A DNA stretch of 64,000 nucleotides from an uncultured Bacteroidales bacterium (GCA_934728255.1 CAKVEC010000001.1:62001-126000), one strand, 5' to 3'. Shown: positions 17,182 to 25,025, counted from the first letter of the stretch. The notes: generated by a model not told the origin, from the letters alone. Made by a program: numbers and translations.

Positions 17182-17925
17182 TTACCCAGCAGTTGGCACC
17201 AAAGGTATCCTATGCCGCAAGCGGCAAGAAAAATGGAAGAAAATAAGCCTAAAGTCGCTTTTTTGACGACGCGAGACGCGTCGTCTCCACACTTTTGCGC
17301 TCCAAATTACCGCGGACGAGGCGTCCGCGTCCCCAGCGGAAGATTGGTGCCAACTGCTTGGGAAACACCGTTGTTTAGTCGTCTCTCTATAGACGACCGG
17401 TGTGGAATAAGCGCACAGCGGTGGCGCGTGTATAGATGTAATACTCATATGTGTATAGATTTGGGTTGTTTGCAGGTTATCCATTATGTGGTGTCGGCTA
17501 TGCTGCCCGAGGTGTTCATGGGCGTTGGTTTCGGTTGGGGGTATGATAACAGGTTGGGCAACTATATGCTTGGTCATTGTGATAGTTGGTGTGGCTGTGG
17601 AAGGAATGGTCGGCATAGCAGTTTGTGTACTGTTGCGCTCAAGGTATTGTTGTACGCTTTGTTTTCCTTGCATAATACCCCGTATCTGCTTTTTGGGGAG
17701 TGCCTGCACGTGCAGAACCCGTTGCGACAGAGGACTATGATGACGATGTCTGCCAGCGTATAGGCGAGCGAACTGTTTGTTCCATGCCTTTTGCTTCTCC
17801 GACAACCGTCGGGGACAACGCTGTATGAACACTTTGTCGTGTTTGTTGCGCCGGAAATAGAATTCCGACTTCATAGATAGTTTGCCTATACAATAGTTGA
17901 TTGGTGGTATAAATGCTACTTTCAT
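17182..17925 (-). CDS. Small-family protein with repeat-derived C-terminal extension
   Basis: First gene of the operon. Residues 1-75 (MKVAFIPPINYCIGKLSMKSEF ... RRLSEKQKAWNKQFARLY) follow the family scheme. Residues about 95-180 are Thr/Pro/His-rich low complexity. The last ~60 residues are encoded by dispersed repeat DNA (palindromes at 17265-17329 and the TGCCGCAAGCGGCAAG element at 17211), so the natural stop codon has probably been lost and the tail may be meaningless. Length of 247 residues against about 105 for its relatives supports this. Confidence 0.55.
   Translation of the reverse strand: MKVAFIPPINYCIGKLSMKSEFYFRRNKHDKVFIQRCPRRLSEKQKAWNKQFARLYAGRHRHHSPLSQRVLHVQALPKKQIRGIMQGKQSVQQYLERNSTQTAMPTIPSTATPTITMTKHIVAQPVIIPPTETNAHEHLGQHSRHHIMDNLQTTQIYTHMSITSIHAPPLCAYSTPVVYRETTKQRCFPSSWHQSSAGDADASSAVIWSAKVWRRRVSRRQKSDFRLIFFHFSCRLRHRIPLVPTAG
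17191..17334. repeat. Cluster of dispersed palindromic repeats
   Basis: Contains the TGCCGCAAGCGGCAAGAAAA element (17213 on; other copies at 19310-19351, 32564-32583 and 48942-48969), a GACGACGCG-AGA-CGCGTCGTC palindrome (17265-17285) and a 26-bp segment 17309-17334 that is identical, in inverse orientation, to 48756-48781 and contains CGCGGACG-AGG-CGTCCGCG. Confidence 0.8.
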
Positions 17926-17969
17926 ATATATAATCTTTTAAGTATTTCGGTTGTTCAATGAGTACAATA

Positions 17970-18008
17970 AAAAAAGCACCCGAATTGAATTTTCGGGTGC
18001 AAAGGTAC
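17970..18008 (-). promoter_or_regulatory. Promoter followed at once by an attenuator-like terminator
   Basis: On the minus strand TACCTTTG (18008-18001) is directly followed by the hairpin GCACCCGAA / TTCGGGTGC (18001-17993 and 17985-17977) and seven T residues (17976-17970), all upstream of the small-protein operon starting at 17925. A transcript starting here would meet an intrinsic terminator within about 30 nt. Confidence 0.65.
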
Positions 18009-18096
18009 GGCAAAATTTACGGCTGTAAAATGGGCGTACTTTTTAGGTAAATGAAAAATAAATTAGGAGTTGCTCATTATCAGTAATTTATGATGC

Positions 18097-19212
18097 TCAT
18101 TTTCTTTCTCTACTTCTATTTTGCTGTATATCTTTTAAGTCATCAAAAGCATCATTTAATTGCAGTTCTATTGTACTTTGCAGTTCATTTTTTAGTTTTT
18201 CGATGTTTCCGCCATTGTACGTATATTGACTGAGCAGTTGTGAAATACTCTTGGTCGAATCATGAAAGCCATATTTAAGGATATGCGTTACCACTTCATT
18301 TCGATTGCTAATGTCTCCTACTCCATGAAAATAATGTGCATAGAACATTGCCGACAAAATAGCAGCAACCTTTGTTTTACACTTGCTTTCTATCTGTATA
18401 TAGCCCTCTGTCGGTGTGGCGAGGGTCTCTATTTCTTCGTGCAAAGCCGCTATTTCTTCGTCTTTCTTTTGCAATGATTCTTCGAGGTCGGCAATCTGCT
18501 TTCTGAGTTGCTCTGTTTCTGCTAGGTAGTCGGATGCCGGTAGCGTGAGTACATCCTCTACTGGCTTTCCTTTTGCCAACGATGTCGCTATCTCGTTTGA
18601 TATGAGATGGTCGGATGCAAAATAAGTTTGAATAAATTCTATCAGGTGCATTTTGTCTGTTGGGCAATAGTCATCGGAGTTTCGCATCATCTCTATGCTA
18701 TGTGTATAGATAGGGGATTCGTCTGTTAATGCCGATAGAATACCTCTTTGCAGTGATAGATATATCTTGCTATTTTTGTTTACAAAGTTGTGTGGCATTG
18801 TGTAATTCAGATCTTGTAGTAGGTATTGGGATAACCTATCGGCTTTGGGGTCTCCAAGCAAGCGTAGTAGAGTGTGTAAGGTCAGTATCACCAGCAATCG
18901 GTCGATGGTGCAGTTGTATTCTCTGAGTGAATCCGGATAATTGCATTCATCAAGAAGGCGTTCTACTTCAAAAGGAATGCATTGGATGTCGTTTTGCAAT
19001 TGGCAATCACCAAGATCCTCATACTGCTTCATGTGGTCCAGAAATTGGAAACAGATGTAGAACAAACTCTCTTGCGACAAGAAAAATTGATCTTGTTTGA
19101 ATAGCAAACAGGGTCGTTTGAGCCACTGAAAGACAATGTTCTCTTTGTAGTCTTGTTGGATGACATTTTTTAGAATACTGTTTGCTACAATAGTCAGACT
19201 AAAATCTTTCAT
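18097..19212 (-). CDS. Uncharacterised protein with central coiled coil
   Basis: 371-residue soluble protein of unknown function. Residues about 1-225 are helical with several Cys and aromatic residues. Residues about 228-262 (ETEQLRKQIADLEESLQKKDEEI...) form a strong coiled coil. The C-terminal ~100 residues, starting at CKTKVAAILSAMFYAHYFHGVGDISNRNEVVTHILKYGF, look like a compact helical domain of the kind I associate with accessory genes in Bacteroides, but I cannot name it. AT-rich, own promoter, no coupled neighbour. Likely cargo of an acquired region. Confidence 0.6.
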   Translation of the reverse strand: MKDFSLTIVANSILKNVIQQDYKENIVFQWLKRPCLLFKQDQFFLSQESLFYICFQFLDHMKQYEDLGDCQLQNDIQCIPFEVERLLDECNYPDSLREYNCTIDRLLVILTLHTLLRLLGDPKADRLSQYLLQDLNYTMPHNFVNKNSKIYLSLQRGILSALTDESPIYTHSIEMMRNSDDYCPTDKMHLIEFIQTYFASDHLISNEIATSLAKGKPVEDVLTLPASDYLAETEQLRKQIADLEESLQKKDEEIAALHEEIETLATPTEGYIQIESKCKTKVAAILSAMFYAHYFHGVGDISNRNEVVTHILKYGFHDSTKSISQLLSQYTYNGGNIEKLKNELQSTIELQLNDAFDDLKDIQQNRSRERK

Positions 19213-19234
19213 TATATTGAAAATTTAATTCCTG

Positions 19235-19242
19235 CAAAGTTA
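19235..19242 (-). promoter_or_regulatory. Promoter -7 box of the coiled-coil gene
   Basis: TAACTTTG on the minus strand followed by CAGG, 23 nt from the ATG at 19212. An upstream TTG element is not clear in the AT-rich flank. Confidence 0.55.
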
Positions 19243-19309
19243 CGAAAAAAGATGTATATATGCAATAGTGTGTATATAAAAGTCCCGCCAAAGGCGGTTA
19301 CTCAGAAGT

Positions 19310-19351
19310 AGGCACCAAAGGTCTCTTATGCCGCAAGTGGCAAGAAAAATG
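19310..19351 (+). repeat. Second copy of the TGCCGCAAG repeat
   Basis: GGCACCAAAGGTCTCTTATG then CCGCAAGTGGCAAGAAAAAT closely matches 17195-17236. Like that copy it lies just outside a minus-strand gene. The surrounding short open frames are not convincing genes. Confidence 0.7.
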
Positions 19352-19488
19352 AAAAAAAAGAAAACGAAAACTGATAAAACAAAACTTACAAAACTCTTCT
19401 TGCGGCGCAACACGCACCGCGCTCATAATATTTCACACCGCAAAATAAAGTGTATGGAAAGGTTGTTGGGTGCCAACTGCCAGATAAA

Positions 19489-19524
19489 AGTCCCGCCCGA
19501 CGAATTGCATCGTCGGGCGGGACT
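19489..19524 (-). terminator. Terminator of the aminosugar operon
   Basis: Perfect 14-bp stem AGTCCCGCCCGACG / CGTCGGGCGGGACT with an 8-nt loop, followed on the minus strand by TTTT. It lies 21 nt after the wecE stop. Confidence 0.85.
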
Positions 19525-19544
19525 AAGATAAGGGGTGTGTATGA

Positions 19545-20705
19545 TTAGTGAGCAAAGAAGTCGATGATGACTTGGCAGATTGCGCGGACGTCGTCTTCGG
19601 TAAGGTCGTAGTACATAGGCAGACGCACCAGACAATCGGCATACCGGTCGCACTCGGGTAAGGCACGTCCGTCGTGCTTAGGTGCGTAATACGGACTGCT
19701 ATGAAGACTGAGGTAATGGAAGACTGCCAATATGCCGTTCTCTTTGAGGTGCTTGATGAGCGATGTGCGTGTCTCCAAATCCGGCAAAACCAGGTAGAAC
19801 ATGTGGGCATTGTTGGTGGCATAAGGGGGAAGGTCGGGCAGAGACCAGTTGAGAGTTGAGGGTTGAGCGTTGAGAGCAGCGGAAAGTAGCGAGTAATAGA
19901 GATTCCACAGGCGTTTGCGTTTGGCTTGGATATTATCCATATCTTCCAATTGCGCCCAAAGGAACGCTGATACGACCTCGCTGGGCAGGAAAGAAGAACC
20001 CGTATCCACCCAACCGTATTTGTTGACCTCGCCACGGAAGAACTCGGCACGGTTGGTGCCTTTTTCCCATATTATCTCCGCACGACGGATAAAACGCTCG
20101 TCGTTGATACCCAACATACCACCCTCGCCGGAGATGATGTTTTTGGTTTCGTGGAAAGAGAATGCCGACAAATGTCCAATCGTACCCAAAGCACGTTTTT
20201 CCCCTGTACGGGGTGAAATGTAGTAACTGTCAATCGCCTGTGCCGCGTCCTCTACCACAATCAGATTGTGGCGGTTGGCAATGTCCATAATGGTATCCAT
20301 ATCACACGCCACACCCGCATAATGTACAGGTACGATAACGCGGGTACGCGGGGTAATAAGCGACTCTATTTGTTCGGCATCAATGTTCGGGTTACGCCGC
20401 ATGGAGTCGGCAAAGACAATCTTCGCACCCTCGCGTACAAAAGCCAAAGCCGAAGATACAAAGGTGTAACTTGGAACGATGACCTCGTCCCCAGGGTGTA
20501 GTTCGCACAGCAGTGCCGCCATTTCCAACGCATCGGTGCAAGAGGTAGTGAGCAGGCACTTACGGAAACCGTATTTCTGCTCCATAAAGTGCTGACAACG
20601 TTTTGTAAACTCGCCATTGCCCGACAACTTACCATCGAACACCGCCTGATACATATAATGGGCTTCTTTGCCCGTAAGATGCGGTTTATTAAAAGGGATA
20701 TTCAT
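19545..20705 (-). CDS. wecE: dTDP-4-amino-4,6-dideoxygalactose transaminase (WecE/RffA type)
   Basis: PLP-dependent sugar aminotransferase (DegT/DnrJ/EryC1) that converts a dTDP-4-keto-6-deoxyhexose to the 4-amino sugar. It opens IPFNKPHLTGKEAHYM, typical of WecE, and has VVEDAAQAID near residue 155 and the PLP lysine in SFHETKNIISGEGGM near residue 180. Residues about 280-290 include an inserted micro-repeat (19848-19875, CTCAAC/TCAACT units) read as ALNAQPSTLNWS. Last gene of the operon, 16 nt after the membrane protein. With the WecD-like enzyme upstream it points to a dTDP-Fuc4NAc-like sugar. Confidence 0.9.
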   Translation of the reverse strand: MNIPFNKPHLTGKEAHYMYQAVFDGKLSGNGEFTKRCQHFMEQKYGFRKCLLTTSCTDALEMAALLCELHPGDEVIVPSYTFVSSALAFVREGAKIVFADSMRRNPNIDAEQIESLITPRTRVIVPVHYAGVACDMDTIMDIANRHNLIVVEDAAQAIDSYYISPRTGEKRALGTIGHLSAFSFHETKNIISGEGGMLGINDERFIRRAEIIWEKGTNRAEFFRGEVNKYGWVDTGSSFLPSEVVSAFLWAQLEDMDNIQAKRKRLWNLYYSLLSAALNAQPSTLNWSLPDLPPYATNNAHMFYLVLPDLETRTSLIKHLKENGILAVFHYLSLHSSPYYAPKHDGRALPECDRYADCLVRLPMYYDLTEDDVRAICQVIIDFFAH

Positions 20706-20721
20706 AGCCGATATAGTCTAT

Positions 20722-22143
20722 TTATTGTACTTTTACGATTGTGAAACCACATGCACCCCTATCAATAAGAATATCTCCAACGGAGATGACCATATTATTG
20801 GCATCAGGGATGAGTTCGTTGTTTTCAATAGGCAGAATATATGTTCCTGCTTGTCTTTCAAAACGGTTAACTATTTGCAGTTCATAATTTTCTTTGCCTA
20901 TTTGCCATGCAAAAAGCGTCTCTAAAGAATGGTGTAACCAATCACGTTGTACTAGGCCAAAGTTTCCTGTTTGTTCATCATCTGCTGGTGCATACCAATA
21001 CAGATTATCTCCTGCTTTGTATTGAGTTGCCAATAGTCCTACCACTTCCGCAGTCCCTTTCCGACCATTCTGATTGTTTTTTATATATCCGGGGACCTTG
21101 CGGGACATAAACAATGCCAAAGCCAACATAATAAGCCAAGCCCATTTAGAACCGAGATATTTGTGCAAGTAGTGAACTACTGCGGGAATGGTAAATATGG
21201 ATGCAAGGGAGTAGTATAACACCCAATTGAGTTTCATAACAGCACAACCGCAACAATATGCACATCCAGTAAGCAAAACAATATCCCAAAACTCAAACCG
21301 GTCTTTTTTTACAAAGATGCGGTATGCTCTCCAACAAACAAGAATCAGCACGAGCCATAACACTTTCTGAGCGACAAACATCCGGATTGCATTGCCAAAC
21401 AGGGTGATTTCTTGCCCATGTGCACCATCATAAGCCTCTTCTATATGCAAGAAGCATATAAAAAAGTATAGCAGCAAGAAGGTGGTTCCGATGCCAATCA
21501 AACTCCATAGATATACCTTTTCCAACTTAGTGGATTTTTCCCATGTACAGAGCAGACCGATGATGCCATAAGCAAGCGGAAAAACAAAATTTGTTTCCAA
21601 ACAATATGTGAGATATGTAATACTCAGCAGACCGATGATTAAAGCCGGTTTGGATTGATGTGTATGTACATAATAGCAGCATAGCGCCCAAATCATCACC
21701 AGCGTGTAATCTACCCATATTGTGGAATATGCGTCCAAGAAATTGTTGTAGGCACGCGCTATGCATATTACGGCAGCCGATAATACCAATATGCCGTCCT
21801 GCCAAGTCAATGGTTTCGCATCAACAGCCTTGCAGCAAGCCCATAATGAGACAACACAGAAAAGCACAAATACCAATGTATGCAATGCAAAGTGTGCATT
21901 GGCGGAACATAAGTTGCATATTGGCAATATGTTGTAAATAACATAAGCAAGCGGATAGAACCGCCCTGCAGCAGGTAGGGTAGTGTCTGCCGGATTAAAG
22001 AAATGTCCCCATCCAGTATGCGAAACAACAATTGCATCATCGCCAATTATCCACCCCGCATTGTATATGATAAAGAAAGCCAGAACTCCTGTGAGCAAGG
22101 CTGACAAGCCATAGAATAGACTTTTAACCAATGTTGTGTCCAT
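20722..22143 (-). CDS. Polytopic membrane protein (DUF6056-like, possible GT-C)
   Basis: 473 residues with about ten hydrophobic helices and a soluble C-terminal domain from about residue 370. The first periplasmic loop holds IIGDDAIVVSHTGW, an acidic pair where GT-C glycosyltransferases carry their catalytic acidic residue, followed by GRFYPLAYVIYN. This resembles DUF6056 / 'glucosyltransferase-like' membrane proteins. I infer that it moves a sugar from an undecaprenyl carrier to a periplasmic acceptor, as ArnT does. The start at 22143 is chosen because it directly follows the EamA stop; a longer frame would overlap that gene by 290 bp. Confidence 0.7.
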   Translation of the reverse strand: MDTTLVKSLFYGLSALLTGVLAFFIIYNAGWIIGDDAIVVSHTGWGHFFNPADTTLPAAGRFYPLAYVIYNILPICNLCSANAHFALHTLVFVLFCVVSLWACCKAVDAKPLTWQDGILVLSAAVICIARAYNNFLDAYSTIWVDYTLVMIWALCCYYVHTHQSKPALIIGLLSITYLTYCLETNFVFPLAYGIIGLLCTWEKSTKLEKVYLWSLIGIGTTFLLLYFFICFLHIEEAYDGAHGQEITLFGNAIRMFVAQKVLWLVLILVCWRAYRIFVKKDRFEFWDIVLLTGCAYCCGCAVMKLNWVLYYSLASIFTIPAVVHYLHKYLGSKWAWLIMLALALFMSRKVPGYIKNNQNGRKGTAEVVGLLATQYKAGDNLYWYAPADDEQTGNFGLVQRDWLHHSLETLFAWQIGKENYELQIVNRFERQAGTYILPIENNELIPDANNMVISVGDILIDRGACGFTIVKVQ

Positions 22144-22145
22144 AT

Positions 22146-22478
22146 TTATACAAAAAATAGTATTACACCTGTGATTATGATTGCTATTGCTGCGATTTTG
22201 CGGCGAGTGATTTGCTCTTTGAACAAAAGGAAAGCCAAGCCCGGCACAAACAGGTAACTCAATGATTCGATGGTACTGACCTCTTTGGCTTGAACACCAC
22301 GGCTCATACAAAAGATGTTCAACACCAGACAGCCCGCCATAACAGCATAACCGCTGATGACCCATATATTCAGGTACTGCCGCCACCACGGGGTATAGCC
22401 TTTTGTTGCTCCCTGCTTGAGAAGCATCTGTGCGCAAGCGGCGGCAAAAACGGATAGTAGGACGAGAACGATGTACAT
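22146..22478 (-). CDS. Small EamA/ArnE-like membrane protein (second of pair)
   Basis: 110 residues, four hydrophobic helices, EamA half-size architecture: MYIVLVLLSVFAAACAQMLLKQGATKG, where A-Q-x-L-L-K is typical of SMR/ArnE-F proteins, and a terminal helix pair IAAIAIIITGVILFFV. ArnE and ArnF are such half-proteins that work as a heterodimer to flip undecaprenyl-phosphate-aminoarabinose. The partner is probably the 116-residue product at 22566. Ends 3 nt before the membrane glycosyltransferase-like gene. Confidence 0.75.
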   Translation of the reverse strand: MYIVLVLLSVFAAACAQMLLKQGATKGYTPWWRQYLNIWVISGYAVMAGCLVLNIFCMSRGVQAKEVSTIESLSYLFVPGLAFLLFKEQITRRKIAAIAIIITGVILFFV

Positions 22479-22490
22479 CTGGCTTTTTTG

Positions 22491-22561
22491 AACGGACGGC
22501 TGCGCCGTATTACCACATATTGACCATAAATTTTATATTTCCCAATTATATCGAACTGACC
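22491..22561. repeat. Dispersed ~73-bp repeat, copy 1
   Basis: This spacer between the two EamA genes, beginning GAACGGACGGCTGCGCCGTA, aligns as the reverse complement of 43003-43075 at about 85% identity. The GGCTGCGCC part is a small palindrome. It splits an otherwise overlapping operon. Confidence 0.7.
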
Positions 22562-22565
22562 TTAT

Positions 22566-22916
22566 TTATTCCAAAGCATACAGGACAATTCCCGCAATGA
22601 TGACGCATGCACCGATGATGTTATGGAACGTGATTGGTTCGCCAAAGAGGGCAAAGGCAAGCAACATCACAAAGACGAGGCTTGTGCCTTTGAACATATA
22701 GGCGGTGCTGAGTTCAACGCGCCGGAGTATTTGTTGCCAACATACGGCATATATACCCATCACACTGACTGCACCGCACAAACCCAGCAGGTATTTAGCC
22801 GACATAAAACTATGCTGCGATGCGTACTTTGTAAAAATAGTAACACATGCATACAGCAGGTTGACGGCCACCAATGCGGTGTATTTCAGCACAATATGTA
22901 CTTGTTTTCTTGTCAT
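22566..22916 (-). CDS. Small EamA/ArnF-like membrane protein (first of pair)
   Basis: 116 residues with four transmembrane segments: VLKYTALVAVNLLYACVTIFTKYAS, then KYLLGLCGAVSVMGIYAVCWQQIL, VELSTAYMFKGTSLVFVMLLAFALFGEPITFHN and a last helix GACVIIAGIVLYALE. The 'FGEPIT..NIIGACVIIAGI' pattern is EamA. The ATG at 22916 overlaps the acetyltransferase stop (ATGA), so it is preferred to a longer frame from 22985. Probable flippase half together with the 22146 product. Confidence 0.75.
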   Translation of the reverse strand: MTRKQVHIVLKYTALVAVNLLYACVTIFTKYASQHSFMSAKYLLGLCGAVSVMGIYAVCWQQILRRVELSTAYMFKGTSLVFVMLLAFALFGEPITFHNIIGACVIIAGIVLYALE

Positions 22917-23611
22917 CGAAGCCACCAATGGTATATAGGCATTTCGGATTGAACGGCAAAACCATTCTTTTCGTACCAGCGGCACGCATTGGTGTTGGCT
23001 TTTTGGGTGGGGACTTCCATAGTCTTTACGCCGCGTTCAAACAGGTAGCCGTCCAAGGTGGACATCAGCCGTGTGCCAATGCCCATGTGCTGCGTATCCG
23101 TGTCCACTGCCACCAAACCGATATGCGCCGATGTACCCTGATAATCCACGGTAATCATACCCCGGGCGATTCCGTGTGCGTCGGCGGATATCAAAATCTG
23201 TTTGTTGGTGCCAGCAGACGGACAGGCATTCTCTATCCAACGACGGTACAGGCGTTCGTAACTGCCTGCGGGAAACCGGTGGTCTAACTTGAAACGGGAA
23301 TAACCGCCGCTAACCAATGCCAAACGATACAAGGCATCGGACGGCTTGTTGCTCCGGTAGAACGAGATGTCTGCAAACGATTTGCGGGGCTCGCAGGTCT
23401 TGGCATACAAAACCTTCTCATCGACCAGCCGTGCGCCTGCCACAGCGAAACCCACCCGGTTGGTATCGAAGACATACAGCAAATCGTATTGCCGCTTCAA
23501 TCCGGAATGTTGCATAGGCAATTCGGCGGCATCAGCCGGTGTCTGCAAATCGATACGACCTATACGCAAACCGAAAAAGCGGGAATCCCAGTCTAAAGGT
23601 TGGATAATCAT
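22913..23611 (-). CDS. WecD/RffC-like GNAT sugar acetyltransferase
   Basis: 232-residue GNAT acetyltransferase. The N-terminus IIQPLDWDSRFFGLRIGRID is the pattern of WecD (dTDP-fucosamine acetyltransferase: WDS-x-FFG), and the C-terminal half has the acetyl-CoA site VAVDTDTQHMGIGTRLMSTLDGYLFERG and ANTNACRWYEKNGFA. It would N-acetylate the 4-amino sugar made by WecE, using acetyl-CoA. It overlaps both neighbours by 4 bp, so it is in the same operon as the GtrB-like transferase. Confidence 0.82.
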   Translation of the reverse strand: MIIQPLDWDSRFFGLRIGRIDLQTPADAAELPMQHSGLKRQYDLLYVFDTNRVGFAVAGARLVDEKVLYAKTCEPRKSFADISFYRSNKPSDALYRLALVSGGYSRFKLDHRFPAGSYERLYRRWIENACPSAGTNKQILISADAHGIARGMITVDYQGTSAHIGLVAVDTDTQHMGIGTRLMSTLDGYLFERGVKTMEVPTQKANTNACRWYEKNGFAVQSEMPIYHWWLR

Positions 23612-24600
23612 TTGTCTATATTGATTTTTTCAGCGACAATAAAGGTAGGACGATGTTTGACGGTATCAAACATCTTACCGATATACAATCCGACAACCCC
23701 CAACAAGGAAATGATGATACCGGCAATAGCCCACAGAGATAGGATAAGACTGGTATAACCCAGAACCACAATGTCGCCCAGCCAAAAACGGACAAGATAG
23801 ACTATGGCAATCAGGACTGAGAGCAGTGTGATGACAAAGCCGAACTTGACCATCAGTCGCATCGGTTTGTCGGAGAAAGAGATAACGGTATCCAACGCGA
23901 GGCGTATCAGTCGCCCGAAGTTGTACGACGATTTGCCTTCCGCCCGCTCTGCGTGCTGCACGGGGAGATAAGCCTTGCGAAATCCGACCCATTGGACTTG
24001 CGTCGGGAAATAGCGGAAGCGGTCGCCCATAGACAAGATAGCATCTATCACACAACGGCGATAGATACCGAAATTGGCAACCGAAGCATCCTGCCGGGTG
24101 TCGGTCAGATAACTGAAAACAGCATAAAAAAGCCTGGAAGAAAGGCGTTTGAGCCATTTGTCTTCGCGGTGGACACGCTGGGCAAAGACGGAATCGTAAC
24201 CCTCTCGGGCTTTGGCATAAAGGTGCGGGATTTCCTCGGGGCGGTCTTGCAGGTCGCAGTCCATAACGACCACCCATTCACCGGTGGCATAAGTCAAGCC
24301 GGCGGTAATGGCATAGTGCTGACCAAAATTGCGCGAGAGGTTGATGCCCTTAACGCAAGGATGCAACGCACATTGCTTTTCTATCTCCTCCCACGAGCGG
24401 TCGGGCGAAGCATCATTAATGAGGATTATTTCGTATGCGAATATACCGCTATGAGAATCGGGGGGGGTATTCGTAAGAACGGCACCACAAAGACTATCCA
24501 TAGTGTGCATAATACGTGCTACCAATTCGGCAACCATATTTTCTCCGCGATAGACGGGAGATACTATGGATATATGACAAGGATGTGTCGGCGTAGTCAT
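23608..24600 (-). CDS. GtrB/ArnC-like polyprenyl-phosphate glycosyltransferase
   Basis: GT2 of the DPM1/GtrB/ArnC group with two C-terminal membrane helices. Seen: ISIVSPVYRGENMVAELVARI, INDASPDRSWEEIEK, NLSRNFGQHYAITAGL, VVMDCDLQDRPEEIPHL (DxDLQD), RHEAERAEGKSSYN-type motif as AERAEGKSSYNFGRL, then helices at FGFVITLLSVLIAIVYLV and ILSLWAIAGIIISLLGVVGLYIGK. It should load a sugar onto undecaprenyl phosphate at the inner face. The ATG at 24600 fits the promoter; one at 24624 would leave almost no leader. First gene of the operon. Confidence 0.88.
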   Translation of the reverse strand: MTTPTHPCHISIVSPVYRGENMVAELVARIMHTMDSLCGAVLTNTPPDSHSGIFAYEIILINDASPDRSWEEIEKQCALHPCVKGINLSRNFGQHYAITAGLTYATGEWVVVMDCDLQDRPEEIPHLYAKAREGYDSVFAQRVHREDKWLKRLSSRLFYAVFSYLTDTRQDASVANFGIYRRCVIDAILSMGDRFRYFPTQVQWVGFRKAYLPVQHAERAEGKSSYNFGRLIRLALDTVISFSDKPMRLMVKFGFVITLLSVLIAIVYLVRFWLGDIVVLGYTSLILSLWAIAGIIISLLGVVGLYIGKMFDTVKHRPTFIVAEKINIDK

Positions 24601-24632
24601 CTTAAAAAAGGGCGAATCATTCATTCGGCTTG

Positions 24633-24664
24633 CAAAGTTAGTATATTTTGGCGGATTATGCAAA
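24633..24664 (-). promoter_or_regulatory. Promoter of the aminosugar operon
   Basis: Minus strand TTTG (24664-24661), 20 nt, TAACTTTG (24640-24633), then CAAGC. The 425-bp gap 24601-25025 otherwise contains only purine-rich sequence around 24820-24890 and the AbiE upstream modules. Confidence 0.75.
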
Positions 24665-24905
24665 TAAACTTTAATTTTAATCAGTGCGGCGGGCTTTTGT
24701 AATGAGGGATAAACATATAATGACCATGTAATTAACCATTAATTTCGATGTCTTTGGTGTGCGTGCGCTGTTGACAAGAGGGGGCAAGGGAAGATTTTTA
24801 AGGGGGAAAATATATACATGAGTGGTACAAGAGCAATGAGTGGTAGGGTAGTGGTAGGGCGATAGATGCGACAACGGAGGGGGAGAAAGCGGTTGGGCAT
24901 AGTTG

Positions 24906-25018
24906 TTTTGTAAAGTTTGTTTTATAGTAAGACTCTATTTCTATAAAATATAATGTAAATCTCTCGTGGGGTTGCATATATTCGAGAAATGTTGTAATTT
25001 TGCATCGTTTTAGAAATG
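24906..25018 (+). promoter_or_regulatory. AbiE operon promoter region
   Basis: Module B (24906-24926) and module A (24971-25018) are shared with the region before the 15054 ATPase. Module A contains TTG (24972) and TAATTTTG (24995-25002), a good Bacteroidetes promoter about 25 nt before the GTG start of abiEi. Confidence 0.7.
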
Positions 25019-25025
25019 AATCAGT

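Noticed and set aside
17212..17763. 183-codon plus-strand open frame.
   Set aside because: It is the reverse of the family gene at 17182-17925, which has homologous neighbours, a promoter and operon spacing; the plus frame has none.
19328..19531. 67-codon open frame starting in a repeat.
   Set aside because: It is composed of the dispersed TGCCGCAAG repeat and the wecE terminator; no family features.
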